Positions 17,410-26,768 of a stretch of 64,000 bases of DNA are shown in pieces (positions within the stretch are counted from its first letter, which is position 1; each line of letters opens with the position of its first letter). The stretch lies in assembly GCF_901827205.1 (NCBI RefSeq), contig NZ_LR594675.1, positions 3,844,001-3,908,000 of the forward strand, written 5' to 3'. The translations under genes were made by a program, and so were the position numbers. This DNA comes from Variovorax sp. PBS-H4. Lineage in GTDB: Bacteria > Pseudomonadota > Gammaproteobacteria > Burkholderiales > Burkholderiaceae_C. Below the pieces are notes generated by a model, which searched no databases, was not told the origin of the DNA, and saw nothing but the letters and a program-made list of their open reading frames with translations.

Positions 17410-18284
17410 TCGCCGGCGCCTCCGGGCGCCTTCTCCCGCAGGCAGCGCGCCATCAGGCCCGCGGCCTCGCCCATGCGCGGGCTCGGACGCACCAGCACGT
17501 CGGACTCCTCGGCGTTGAAGCGGCAGATGCGACCCTCGCGCACGGCGCGGATGCCGGACCATCCCGGCCGCCGCTCGAGCCCTTGGGCACTGCGTGCCCC
17601 CACCATGATCAAGTCCGGATCGGCGCGCACCACATACTCGGGATTGAGTTTGGGGAATGGCCCCAGCGAGGCCGGCACGATGTTCCTGACGCCCAGCCTC
17701 GCGAGCGTCTCGCCAATGAAGGAGCTCTCGCTCGCCGCATACGGCGCGTTGTTGACCTCGAAGTACACGCGGGTACGCGCCATACCGGCCGGCAGCGACT
17801 GCGCCGCGGCCGAAACGCTGGCATCGATGGACTCCCACACGCGCCGGGCATCGCCTCTGCCCAGCACCTGCTGCAGGGAGTCCAGCACGCGGCGCACATC
17901 CGAATGGCTGCGCGGCTCGAGCACCAGCACCTTGAGGCCGAGTGCCTCCAGCCGCTGGGTGACCCGCGAGGAGGCCGCGAGCAGCACCACGTCGGGCTTC
18001 AGCGCCACGATGGCCTCGACGTTGGGGTCGATGCCGCCGCCGAGTTGCGGCAGCGCACGCACTGCCTCCGGCCAGTTCGAATAGCGGTCGACGCCGACCA
18101 GCCGGTCGCAGGCGCCCAAGGTGCAGACCGACTCTGTCAGCGAGGGCAGCAGCGTCACGATGCGCTGCGGCGGCTGTGGCAAGTCCACGCCCACGCCGCG
18201 CTCATCGGTCACGATCACCGCATGGGCCGCGAGTGCGCACAAGGCCAGGAGGCCGGCGAACAGGCGCTTGGCAAGCGCGATCAC
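17406..18284 (-). CDS. btuF: Periplasmic corrinoid-binding protein of the B12 ABC transporter
   Basis: Captures cobalamin/cobinamide in the periplasm. With the GTG start at 18284 (GAAGGG six bases upstream) the 292-residue precursor begins with an ideal Sec signal, IALAKRLFAGLLALCALAAHA, followed by the mature TroA-like fold: PQRIVTLLPSLTESVCTLGACDRLVGVD, then GGGIDPNVEAIVALKPDVVL. An upstream ATG at 18314 would add ten polar residues before the signal and looks less likely. Its stop overlaps the btuC start. Confidence 0.9.
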   Translation of the reverse strand: MIALAKRLFAGLLALCALAAHAVIVTDERGVGVDLPQPPQRIVTLLPSLTESVCTLGACDRLVGVDRYSNWPEAVRALPQLGGGIDPNVEAIVALKPDVVLLAASSRVTQRLEALGLKVLVLEPRSHSDVRRVLDSLQQVLGRGDARRVWESIDASVSAAAQSLPAGMARTRVYFEVNNAPYAASESSFIGETLARLGVRNIVPASLGPFPKLNPEYVVRADPDLIMVGARSAQGLERRPGWSGIRAVREGRICRFNAEESDVLVRPSPRMGEAAGLMARCLREKAPGGAGE

Positions 18285-18342
18285 AAGAGACCCTTCGGCT
18301 TCAGCGTCATGCATCGTCCGAGCGGCAGTGTGTCGGTGCGGC

Positions 18343-18912
18343 TCATGAGGGCTCCTTCAGGCATAGTGGCAGGCCCGCTGCCATCAGCGTCACACGCTCG
18401 CAGACAGAGGCGACTTCCTGGTTGAGCCGGCCCAGCGCATCGACAAAGGCGCGCGTCTCGCGGCCCATGGGAACCACGCCGAGGCCGATCTCGTTGCTCA
18501 CCAGCAGCACCGGTCCTCGGGCGTCGTGCAGCGCGTGCAGCAGCGCCGCTTCGGCATCGACGACGCAAGGCGCTGCGGCGCCGGCGGTGTCCGGAGGCAT
18601 CAGCAGATGGGTCAGCCACAGTGTCAGACAGTCGACCACCACGAGCGTGCCGGGATCGCTGTGCCGCGCCAAGGCGGGGCCGAGCTGGACGGGCTCCTCC
18701 ACCGTCACGAGCCCGGGCACGCGCCGTGCCCGGCCCTCGCGGTGGCGCGCGATGCGCTCGCGCATCTCCTCGTCATGCGCGGTCGCGGTTGCAATCAGGA
18801 CGGCGCGGTGCGCCGGACCGCGCGCGAGCCATTCGGCCGCCCGCAGCTCGGCGCGGCCCGACTTGCCGCTGCGCTGGCCACCGAGGACCAGCTCTCGCGA
18901 CCTGCGGTTCAC
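18343..18912 (-). CDS. cobU: Adenosylcobinamide kinase / adenosylcobinamide-phosphate guanylyltransferase
   Basis: Bifunctional enzyme that phosphorylates adenosylcobinamide and attaches GMP. The 189 residues start with ELVLGGQRSGKSGRAE (P-loop), followed by IATATAHDEEMRERIARHREGR (guanylylation histidine in RIxxH), VVDCLTLWLTHLL and LLVSNEIGLGVVPMGRETRAFVD, all classic CobU motifs. The GTG at 18912 overlaps the btuB TGA as GTGA. With CobS, CobT and CobC elsewhere in the window it completes the nucleotide-loop pathway. Confidence 0.96.
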   Translation of the reverse strand: MNRRSRELVLGGQRSGKSGRAELRAAEWLARGPAHRAVLIATATAHDEEMRERIARHREGRARRVPGLVTVEEPVQLGPALARHSDPGTLVVVDCLTLWLTHLLMPPDTAGAAAPCVVDAEAALLHALHDARGPVLLVSNEIGLGVVPMGRETRAFVDALGRLNQEVASVCERVTLMAAGLPLCLKEPS

Positions 18913-20798
18913 GACTTCGGTTGCCACCGCAGCGTCAGGTAGGCCGCGCGTCCGCGCTGGTTGTAGCCATAGACGGTCTCGTAGTTCACATCGCTGAGAT
19001 TGGTGATGCGGCCTTGCACGGTCCAGTCCTTCGACAGCTTGTATTCGCCGTGAAGATCCACGGTGGTGAAGTTGCCAAGCCGCATGGTATTGCGCGTGTC
19101 GTCGAAGCGCCGGCCCACGTGCAGGGCCGAGGCGCCGAACTTCCAGGGACCGACTGCGTAGTCGACGCCGAGCGACGCCTGGTTCTTCGCGCGGCGCGGC
19201 AACTGCGCGCCGGTGAGCTCGTTGCGCGGGTCGAGCGAATCGACACTCGCATGCACCGTCCATGGCCCGAACTGGCCGTCGTACCCCAGCGTCCAGCCTT
19301 CGATGCGCGCGCGCGGCACGTTCTCCGGTCGCGTGGTGCTGGTGATGAAGCCGGTGATCCTGTTGTCGTAGCGCACCAGCTTCACGCTGTGGCCGTCCTG
19401 GCTCCAGGTGATGCCGACGTCGGTGTTCCTGCCCTCCTCCGGCCGCAGCGCAGGATTGCCGAAATCCGGGTAGTAGAGCTGGTTGAATGAAGGTGCGACG
19501 AAGCTGGTGCCGTGCGATGCATGGACGCGCCAGTTCGGCGAAATACGATAGCCATAACCGGCGAACCAGGTGTTGCTGTTGCCGAACTGCGAATTCTCGT
19601 CGTGCCGCGCATTGACCTGCCAGCTGTGGTTGCCGGCATTTCCATTGAGGCCGACGAAGGCCGAGTCGATGTCGCGATCGGTGACGGTGTATCGCGTGTC
19701 GCTGTTCACCTCTTGCGTGCGTCTTTCCAGCCCGGCCAGCACCGTACCGATCGGCGTCGCGATGTCGTTCTGCCAGAGATACTCTTTCTGCGTGGTCTCG
19801 AACAGTCCCGGCATGTTGAACGGGTCTGCAACGATGTTGCGGGTGTAGTCGCGGCTCTGCGCATAGCGCAGCTGCGTCTTCCACGCGGATGTCACCGTGC
19901 CGCTCGCGCCGATGTAGGCAGTCTGCGTTCGCACGCGGCTGCGCGTGTCCCAGTCCGGGCCATCGTCATAGTGGTTGATGCCCTCGGAATACAGCAGGCC
20001 GCTGTCGATCTTCCAGTCGTGATTGATCTGGAACCCCAGCGAGGCGTTGAGCGCGCTCTGCGCGAACGGATCGCGGTCAGGGTTGAAGTTGCCGAAGGGC
20101 ACCTTGCGGTTGGTCGAGGAGAAGCCCTTGTCGACGGTGCGCTGCGCGTCGAGCGAATAGGTCAAGGGCCCCGAGGCGCCGCTGAAGCCGCCGGTGATCT
20201 GCTTGTAGCCTTCGCTGCCGAGGGTGGTCGACGCGCGCGGGCTGAACGGCAGATCGCCGGACTTGCCCTTGCGCGTGAAGATCTGCACCACGCCGCCGAC
20301 GCCGTCGCTGCCGTACAGCGCGGAGGCCGGGCCCTTGACGACCTCGATGCGATCGATCATGTCAACGGGAATGTTTTCCCATGCCGGGGTGCCGAGCGTG
20401 GCCGAGCCATAGCGCACGCCGTCGATCAGGAGCAGCGTGTGCCGCGCTTCGGCACCGCGGATGAATACGCTGCTGGCCTTGCCGGGGCCGCCATTGGCTG
20501 CGATCTGTACGCCCGCCACGCGCGCCAGGATCTCCGGCAGCGTGCGGCTGGCCTGCTGCTCGATCTGCGCGCGGTCGATGACGACCGTGTCGGACAAGAG
20601 TTCGTCGGCACGCGTCGGCGTGCGGGTGGCGGTCACCACCGTCTCGGCAAGTATGGGACTGCCTTGTGCGAGGGCTGGAGCGCCAGTAAGGCCGGCCAGC
20701 GCTGCGGCGATCGGGAAGGCCAGGACACGCGGCCCAGGGACAAGTCGCGCCGAGCCGCAACCATCGGCATGCGCGGAAGAAACGTTGGAAGTCATCAT
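18909..20798 (-). CDS. btuB: TonB-dependent vitamin B12 receptor
   Basis: Outer-membrane beta-barrel that takes up corrinoids with TonB energy; about 629 residues. After a long signal peptide ending near APALAQ there is a TonB box ETVVTATRTPTR, a plug domain (LPEILARVAGVQIAANGGPG, DRIEVVKGPASALYGSDGVGGVV) and a 22-strand-type barrel ending in LTLRWQPKS with a penultimate-region aromatic. ATGs at 20798 and 20795 are both possible; neither has a strong ribosome-binding site, which fits riboswitch control. First gene of the operon running to 13006. Confidence 0.95.
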   Translation of the reverse strand: MMTSNVSSAHADGCGSARLVPGPRVLAFPIAAALAGLTGAPALAQGSPILAETVVTATRTPTRADELLSDTVVIDRAQIEQQASRTLPEILARVAGVQIAANGGPGKASSVFIRGAEARHTLLLIDGVRYGSATLGTPAWENIPVDMIDRIEVVKGPASALYGSDGVGGVVQIFTRKGKSGDLPFSPRASTTLGSEGYKQITGGFSGASGPLTYSLDAQRTVDKGFSSTNRKVPFGNFNPDRDPFAQSALNASLGFQINHDWKIDSGLLYSEGINHYDDGPDWDTRSRVRTQTAYIGASGTVTSAWKTQLRYAQSRDYTRNIVADPFNMPGLFETTQKEYLWQNDIATPIGTVLAGLERRTQEVNSDTRYTVTDRDIDSAFVGLNGNAGNHSWQVNARHDENSQFGNSNTWFAGYGYRISPNWRVHASHGTSFVAPSFNQLYYPDFGNPALRPEEGRNTDVGITWSQDGHSVKLVRYDNRITGFITSTTRPENVPRARIEGWTLGYDGQFGPWTVHASVDSLDPRNELTGAQLPRRAKNQASLGVDYAVGPWKFGASALHVGRRFDDTRNTMRLGNFTTVDLHGEYKLSKDWTVQGRITNLSDVNYETVYGYNQRGRAAYLTLRWQPKS

Positions 20799-20823
20799 GA
20801 AGACACGAGAGAGCAATGCCCGT

Positions 20824-20843
20824 CACCGGCTTCCCCGCCGGTG
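20824..20843 (-). promoter_or_regulatory. Hairpin between riboswitch and btuB (possible expression platform)
   Basis: CACCGGC and GCCGGTG form a seven-pair perfect stem around a six-base loop, 26 bases before the btuB ATG. There is no U-run after it on the minus strand, so it is not a standard terminator; it could take part in masking the start region when cobalamin is bound. Confidence 0.45.
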
Positions 20844-20879
20844 CTTGGGCGTCATGGCTGCCGCGTGCTCGCGCATGCG

Positions 20880-21085
20880 GGCAGCCGCCTCGTTGGCCGG
20901 TATCCGGGCTGGCAGCACGCCCCCGCCGCCTTCCCAGGCACCTGTTTCAGGGCGCCCAGTGGCTTGTTGACGAGAGTGGCACCGAGGGGTGCCGGCTGTT
21001 TGACCGTTGCGGGGGCAGCGCAGGCTGGCTCGGCCCCGAGGGGCTTCGACTCCTGCTTCCCGTTGAACTGCGCCGCGTGAACCAC
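20880..21085 (-). promoter_or_regulatory. Cobalamin riboswitch
   Basis: Leader of btuB on the minus strand. Conserved blocks appear in the right order: AACGGGAAGCAGG (revcomp of 21052-21064), CTGCCCCCGCAACGGTCAA (around 21000-21018, the GCxxCCCGCAACxGT core), the B12-box region GCCACTGGGC (around 20953-20962), and AGCCCGGATACCGGCC at 20895-20910. The final block lies about 97 bases before the btuB ATG. The riboswitch should repress the whole btu/cob operon when cobalamin is abundant. Exact ends are approximate; the class is clear from the four boxes. Confidence 0.92.
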
Positions 21086-21140
21086 GGCGCGAGCACCAAC
21101 GCGGCGGATTTTATGTGTAAATGCGCGCTTGGCCGGAAAC

Positions 21141-21146
21141 TACAAT
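21141..21146 (+). promoter_or_regulatory. Candidate -10 box before the zapB-like gene
   Basis: TACAAT eight bases before the ATG at 21155. No good -35 box is seen at the usual distance, and the site would give an almost leaderless transcript, so this is a weak call. Confidence 0.3.
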
Positions 21147-21154
21147 CGCCCCCC

Positions 21155-21382
21155 ATGCCTGCACCGAGCCGTATTGATCAGATCGCCGAGCGCGTCGAAC
21201 GTTTGCTTGTGCGCCACGAAGAGGTGCAGCGAACCAATGCGCTGCTGCAAGAGCAGGTGAATGCGCTGACGCGCGAGCGCGACGCGCTCAAGTCGCGCCT
21301 GGCCGCGGCGCGCAGCCGGCTCGATGCGCTGCTCGAGCAGCTGCCGGCCGATCCTCCACAAGACGCCTCCTCCAACCGATGA
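21155..21382 (+). CDS. TIGR02449-type small coiled-coil protein (ZapB-like)
   Basis: 75-residue protein made almost entirely of a heptad-rich coiled coil (IDQIAERVERLLVRHEEVQR…LLQEQVNALTRERDALKSRL). In many beta- and gammaproteobacteria a gene of this type directly precedes zapA, and it resembles the division protein ZapB in size and helical character. Its stop overlaps the zapA ATG as ATGA, which supports a shared role at the divisome. Family similarity is read from composition and context; a role in Z-ring organisation is inferred. Confidence 0.78.
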   Translation: MPAPSRIDQIAERVERLLVRHEEVQRTNALLQEQVNALTRERDALKSRLAAARSRLDALLEQLPADPPQDASSNR

Positions 21383-21732
21383 AACAAGTCGAAGTCCAGA
21401 TCATGGGCCAGAGCTACCTGCTCGGCTGTCCCGAAGGCGGCGAGCAACAGCTGCGCGAGGCGGTCGAGCGGGTCGATGCCGCGATGTGCAAGATCCGCGA
21501 CGCGGGCAAGGTCAAGGCGCGCGACCGCATCGCGGTACTGGCCTCGCTGAACCTGGCCTTCGACCTGGCGCAGCGTGAAGCCTCCCTGGCCGCCGCCACG
21601 GCGCCATCGCCGCCGGTCTCCGCGCCGGCGCCAGCCGTGGCCCCGGGCACCAGCGAGCTCGACGACGGCCCCGCCGCGCAGCTGATCCAGCGCCTCGATC
21701 AAGCCCTCGCCGGTGACGGCCATTTGCTCTGA
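21379..21732 (+). CDS. zapA: Cell division protein ZapA
   Basis: FtsZ-ring-associated protein that promotes FtsZ bundling. The 117 residues begin MKQVEVQIMGQSYLLGCPEGGEQQLREAVERVDAAM, the conserved ZapA N-terminal domain, followed by a helix with the usual KARDRIAVLASLNLAFDLA. A Pro/Ala-rich linker near residues 73-95 precedes a short C-terminal helix. The start overlaps the upstream coiled-coil gene and 6S RNA follows, a gene order well known in proteobacteria. Confidence 0.94.
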   Translation: MKQVEVQIMGQSYLLGCPEGGEQQLREAVERVDAAMCKIRDAGKVKARDRIAVLASLNLAFDLAQREASLAAATAPSPPVSAPAPAVAPGTSELDDGPAAQLIQRLDQALAGDGHLL

Positions 21733-21760
21733 GACCTACCCGCAGGGGCCGCGGCAGGCG

Positions 21761-21766
21761 TAAAAT
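21761..21766 (+). promoter_or_regulatory. Candidate -10 box of the 6S RNA promoter
   Basis: TAAAAT seven bases before the predicted 6S RNA 5' end at 21774, the right distance for a start point. No clear TTGACA-like element is seen upstream. Confidence 0.45.
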
Positions 21767-21773
21767 TCACTTC

Positions 21774-21944
21774 GTCTGCGGTGTGCGTCGGGCTCTATAT
21801 GTCCTTGTTCCAATGCTCTACGGAGCCGGGCTTGGTATATCGCTTGGCGGGTGTGATCATCTCGCGTCAGATGAACCCGAAGCCTTGCTGCCCTCGCCCA
21901 CCTGAACCCCGGTTCAGGATGCGAGTCCGGCCCCACTCGCAGAC
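21774..21944 (+). ncRNA. ssrS: 6S RNA
   Basis: About 171 bases directly downstream of zapA. The ends pair: GTCTGCG (21774-21780) with CGCAGAC (21938-21944), continued by GGGCTC with GAGTCC-like sequence, giving the long closing stem. The central part has the bubble-flanking sequences of 6S RNA (CCTTGTTCC…CGGAGCC on the 5' side and a CCTGAACCCCGGTTCAGG hairpin on the 3' side, similar to the TTGAACC…GGTTCAA hairpin of E. coli). 6S RNA binds the housekeeping RNA polymerase holoenzyme and down-regulates it in stationary phase. Start and end are set by the terminal helix. Confidence 0.85.
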
Positions 21945-21959
21945 ACCTTTTCTCGACGG

Positions 21960-21992
21960 CCACGGCCCCGCTTTCGGGGCCGTGGTTTTTTT
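21960..21992 (+). terminator. Intrinsic terminator after 6S RNA
   Basis: Perfect eleven-pair stem, CCACGGCCCCG with CGGGGCCGTGG, tetraloop CTTT, followed by seven T. One of the strongest terminators in the window; it ends 26 bases before the TauE/SafE gene. Confidence 0.93.
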
Positions 21993-22018
21993 AAGTTCAA
22001 GAAAACCAAGAGCTTTCC

Positions 22019-22834
22019 ATGACGATCGCCCCCTTGCTGGTTGCCGAACTTGCCTTGCTCGGCGTTGGCACCGGTTTCCTCGCCGGTCTGCTGGGCATCG
22101 GCGGCGGCATGCTGATGGTTCCCTTTATCACCATCATCCTCGGCCATCGGGGCGTCCCGGCCGACCTGGCCGTCAAGATGGCCATCGCGACCTCGATGGC
22201 TACCATCATCTTCACATCGATCTCCAGCGTGCGCGCGCACCACAAGCGTGGCGCGGTGCGCTGGGACATTGCCCGGCGGCTCGCCCCGGGCATCGTGATC
22301 GGCAGCCTCGTGGGCAGCCTCGGCGTGTTCGCGCTGCTCAAGGGGCAGGCGCTCGCGATTTTCTTTGCGCTCTTCGTCGGCTTTTCAGCCACGCAGATGT
22401 TCCTCGACAAGAAGCCCAAGCCCACCCGGCAGTTGCCGGGCACCGGCGGCCAGCTTGCGGCCGGCGGCGCGATCGGCTTCATCTCGGGCCTCGTGGGCGC
22501 GGGCGGCGGCTTCATCAGCGTGCCCTTCATGACGTGGTGCAACATCGCGATCCACAATGCGGTGGCGACCAGCGCGGCCCTGGGCTTTCCCATCGCATTG
22601 GCCAACGTGGTGGGCTACGTGGCGAGCGGCCAATCGGTGCAAGGCCTGCCCGAGGGCTCGATCGGCTACATCTGGCTGCCGGCGCTGGGAGTGATCGCGA
22701 TCTCCAGCTTCCTCACTGCGCCACTTGGCGCCAAGGCCGCGCACAACCTGCCGGTGTCGAAGCTCAAACGCGTATTCGCGAGCATCCTGTACGTGCTGGC
22801 CGCCTACATGCTCTGGAAAGGCCTTCGCGGCTGA
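22019..22834 (+). CDS. TauE/SafE family sulfite/sulfonate exporter-like permease
   Basis: 271-residue inner-membrane protein with about eight hydrophobic segments in two repeated halves. Each half carries the family glycine motif: GFLAGLLGIGGGMLMVPFI near residue 20 and GFISGLVGAGGGFISVPFM near 155. The family moves small organic or sulfur-containing anions such as sulfite or sulfoacetate, but most members are unassigned and no sulfur gene is adjacent here. It follows the 6S RNA terminator closely, so it must have its own promoter in the short gap or depend on read-through. Confidence 0.88.
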   Translation: MTIAPLLVAELALLGVGTGFLAGLLGIGGGMLMVPFITIILGHRGVPADLAVKMAIATSMATIIFTSISSVRAHHKRGAVRWDIARRLAPGIVIGSLVGSLGVFALLKGQALAIFFALFVGFSATQMFLDKKPKPTRQLPGTGGQLAAGGAIGFISGLVGAGGGFISVPFMTWCNIAIHNAVATSAALGFPIALANVVGYVASGQSVQGLPEGSIGYIWLPALGVIAISSFLTAPLGAKAAHNLPVSKLKRVFASILYVLAAYMLWKGLRG

Positions 22835-22940
22835 GCGCAAATCCCTGCATGCGGTCGGCTTCTCTATACGCGCGCGGCGCCGCGCCGTATAACCTGGCAT
22901 GCGGCGCATGGCCGCAGGTTCCAGACAACGAGAGGTTTGC

Positions 22941-23366
22941 ATGAAGATCCTGGTCGCCGTCGACGGCAGTTCCCATACCCAGAAGGCGCTCGACTACCTC
23001 GTCGCCCACCGCGCCATGTTCGTCGATGGCAATGAACTCGTCATGGTGCACGTGTGCACCGGTGTGCCAGGGCATGTTGCACGCCACCTGAGCCGCGAGG
23101 TGATGGCGGACTACTACACGGAAGAGAACGCGAAGGTGCTCGAACCCGTCAAGGGCTTCTTCGAGAAACATGGCATTGCAAACTTCCGCAACCAGGGACG
23201 CCATGGCCATGCGGCCGAGGAAATCCTGAAGGCCGCAACCGAGGCCGGGGCCGAGCTGGTCGTGATGGGCACGCATGGCCACGGCATCTTCGGCCGCGCG
23301 CTGATGGGCTCGGTGGCGACCAAGGTGATCGCGGAGACGGACATCACGGTGCTGCTGGTGCAGTAA
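22941..23366 (+). CDS. Universal stress protein UspA family
   Basis: 141-residue cytoplasmic protein with the alpha/beta Usp fold: MKILVAVDGSSHTQKALDYL at the N-terminus and the ATP-binding signature GTHGHGIFGRALMGSVATKVI near residue 110 (G-2X-G-9X-G-S/T). Presence of the full motif suggests an ATP-binding type. I start at 22941 (ATG preceded by AGAGG); an in-frame extension to 22899 looks non-coding. It is a single gene convergent with the malonate operon. Confidence 0.92.
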   Translation: MKILVAVDGSSHTQKALDYLVAHRAMFVDGNELVMVHVCTGVPGHVARHLSREVMADYYTEENAKVLEPVKGFFEKHGIANFRNQGRHGHAAEEILKAATEAGAELVVMGTHGHGIFGRALMGSVATKVIAETDITVLLVQ

Positions 23367-23390
23367 CCGAGCGGGAATTCGGCTGCGGGC

Positions 23391-24935
<1,545 letters not shown>

Positions 24936-24947
24936 GTCATGAGGTGT

Positions 24948-25709
24948 TCAGAAGACGGGCGGGCGCTTGGCAAGAAAGGCGGCGATGCCCTCGCGATGCT
25001 CGGGCGAATCGGCATAGTCGTAGGCGGTGGCGAGCAGGCTTTCGGCGGAAACAGCCGCCAGCGTACGCTTGTTGGCGCGCGCGGCCTGCGGCGCCAGCGC
25101 TGCAACGCGCTGCGCATGCGCCAAGACCTTGGGGGCCACCTCTGCATCGGGCAGCACTGCCAGCAGAAAGCCGGCGTCAAAGAGGCGCTGCGCGTCATGC
25201 ACGCTCGCGGCCAGCAGCATGTCCCGCGCAAGCGTGTGGCCGACGGCGCCACGGACCAGGGCCGCTTCGCGCGGCGCCATCGGGAACCCCAATTTCGCGA
25301 TCGGCGCACCGAACTTCGCGCTCTGGCCGGCAAGCCGGATGTCGCAGCAGCTCGCGATCTCCAGCCCCGCGCCCATGCACGCGCCCTCGATCTGCGCGAC
25401 CAGCGGCAGCTCGCAAGCCAGCATGGCTGCCAGCGCGGCCCAGACTTCGTTCTCGTGGAATTCGCGCAGCGAGGCTTCGTCGAAGCGGAACGACGGGTAC
25501 TCCGAGATGTCCCCGCCGGCGCAGAACTGGCCATCTTCGCCGCGCACAACCACGCAGCGCAGCGAGCCGTCGCGGGGCAGTGCCTCGCCGAACACCGCGC
25601 GCAGCTCGCGCCACATCGCACGGGACATCGCATTGAGCCGCCCCGGATTGCCAAGCGTGACGAAGGCGATCGGGCCCACGCGCTCCAGCCTGACGGCGCC
25701 CGGCATCAT
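24948..25709 (-). CDS. Enoyl-CoA hydratase/isomerase (crotonase) family protein
   Basis: 253-residue crotonase-fold protein in the malonate operon. It has the CoA-binding/oxyanion segments FCAGGDISEYP near residue 62 and EGACMGAGLEIASCCDIRLA near 105. The glutamate matching Glu144 of rat crotonase is present (GLEIA), but the position of the second catalytic Glu (usually QPE) reads GAPIAKLG, so ordinary hydration is unlikely; decarboxylation, isomerisation or thioester hydrolysis are possible. ATGs at 25709 and 25706 interlock with the stop of the preceding gene (ATGATG), indicating coupling. Confidence 0.82.
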   Translation of the reverse strand: MMPGAVRLERVGPIAFVTLGNPGRLNAMSRAMWRELRAVFGEALPRDGSLRCVVVRGEDGQFCAGGDISEYPSFRFDEASLREFHENEVWAALAAMLACELPLVAQIEGACMGAGLEIASCCDIRLAGQSAKFGAPIAKLGFPMAPREAALVRGAVGHTLARDMLLAASVHDAQRLFDAGFLLAVLPDAEVAPKVLAHAQRVAALAPQAARANKRTLAAVSAESLLATAYDYADSPEHREGIAAFLAKRPPVF

Positions 25710-26695
25710 TCGATTTTCGCGCCCGACGCCTTGACCACGCCTGCCCAGCGCTTGATCTCGGAGTTCACGAAACCACCATAGGCCGTGGTGACGAGGTTCG
25801 GGATCTCGGCGCCGTTGCTGGCCCAGATCGCCTTGAGTTCCTCCGTGGCGAGCGCCTTGCGCATGTCCTCCACGATCTTGGATTGAACTTCGGCCGGCGT
25901 GCCCTTGGGCGCCCAAAGTCCGTACCAGGTCGTCACGGTGTAGTCGGGCAGGCCCACTTCGGACGCGCTCGGCACATCGGGGAAGGCGGAGTTGCGCTTG
26001 CCGCCCGCCATCATCAGCGCCTTGATGCGGCCGGCCTTGATGTGCTGCGCGGAAGAGCCCAGGCCATCGAACATGCAGTCGACATTGCCGGCGATCAGGT
26101 CCTGCAGCGCCGGGCCCGCACCGCGGTAGGGGATGTGGGTGATGAAGGTATTGGTCTGAAGCTTGAAGAGCTCGCCGGCGAGGTGATGCGAGGTGCCGGC
26201 GCCGGCCGAGGCGTAATTGAGCTTGCCTGGATTCCTCTTGGCTTCGGCGACGAAATCCTTCAGCGTCGTGGCCGATACGCGCTTCGGATTGATCACCACC
26301 ACCTGCGGCACGCTGGCCAGGAGCATCAGCGGCACGAAGTCCTTCTCGATGTCGTAGTCGAGCTTTGGGTAGACCGACGGTGCAATCGCGTGGTGCACGG
26401 CGCCCATGAAGAGCGTGTAGCCGTCGGGCTGCGCCTTGGCCGCGATGCTCGCGCCCAAGGTGCCGCCGGCGCCGCCGCGGTTGTCGATCACCAGCGACTG
26501 GCCGGTCGCTTTCGAGAACTGGGCTGCGAGCGGCCGCGCGAAGGCATCGGTGCCGCCGCCCGCGGGAAATGGAACCACCAGCGTCACCGGCTTGGCTGGC
26601 CAGGCCGATTGCCCGTACGCGGCCCCGCCGAGCGTGACGGCGGCACCGGCCGCGGCCAGGCGCAGGACATCGCGCCGCTGAAAGGTTGAGCTCAT
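25706..26695 (-). CDS. Tripartite tricarboxylate transporter (TctC/Bug family) binding protein
   Basis: 329-residue periplasmic solute-binding protein. The N-terminus FQRRDVLRLAAAGAAVTLGGAAYG has a twin-arginine-like RR followed by a hydrophobic stretch and a cleavage site near AYGQS. The mature part shows Bug-family sequences: PVTLVVPFPAGGGTDAFARPLA, DNRGGAGGTLGASIAAKA and YASAGAGTSHHLAGELF. Bug proteins bind carboxylates; given the operon, malonate is the natural guess. No TctA or TctB membrane subunits are in the window, so it is an orphan or serves a remote transporter. Confidence 0.9.
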   Translation of the reverse strand: MSSTFQRRDVLRLAAAGAAVTLGGAAYGQSAWPAKPVTLVVPFPAGGGTDAFARPLAAQFSKATGQSLVIDNRGGAGGTLGASIAAKAQPDGYTLFMGAVHHAIAPSVYPKLDYDIEKDFVPLMLLASVPQVVVINPKRVSATTLKDFVAEAKRNPGKLNYASAGAGTSHHLAGELFKLQTNTFITHIPYRGAGPALQDLIAGNVDCMFDGLGSSAQHIKAGRIKALMMAGGKRNSAFPDVPSASEVGLPDYTVTTWYGLWAPKGTPAEVQSKIVEDMRKALATEELKAIWASNGAEIPNLVTTAYGGFVNSEIKRWAGVVKASGAKIE

Positions 26696-26768
26696 TGCTG
26701 TGTCTCCTGTCGTTGTGATGACCAATGCGCCGGGGCCTACGGCGCAATACGCATGGCCCCTCTCGGGA

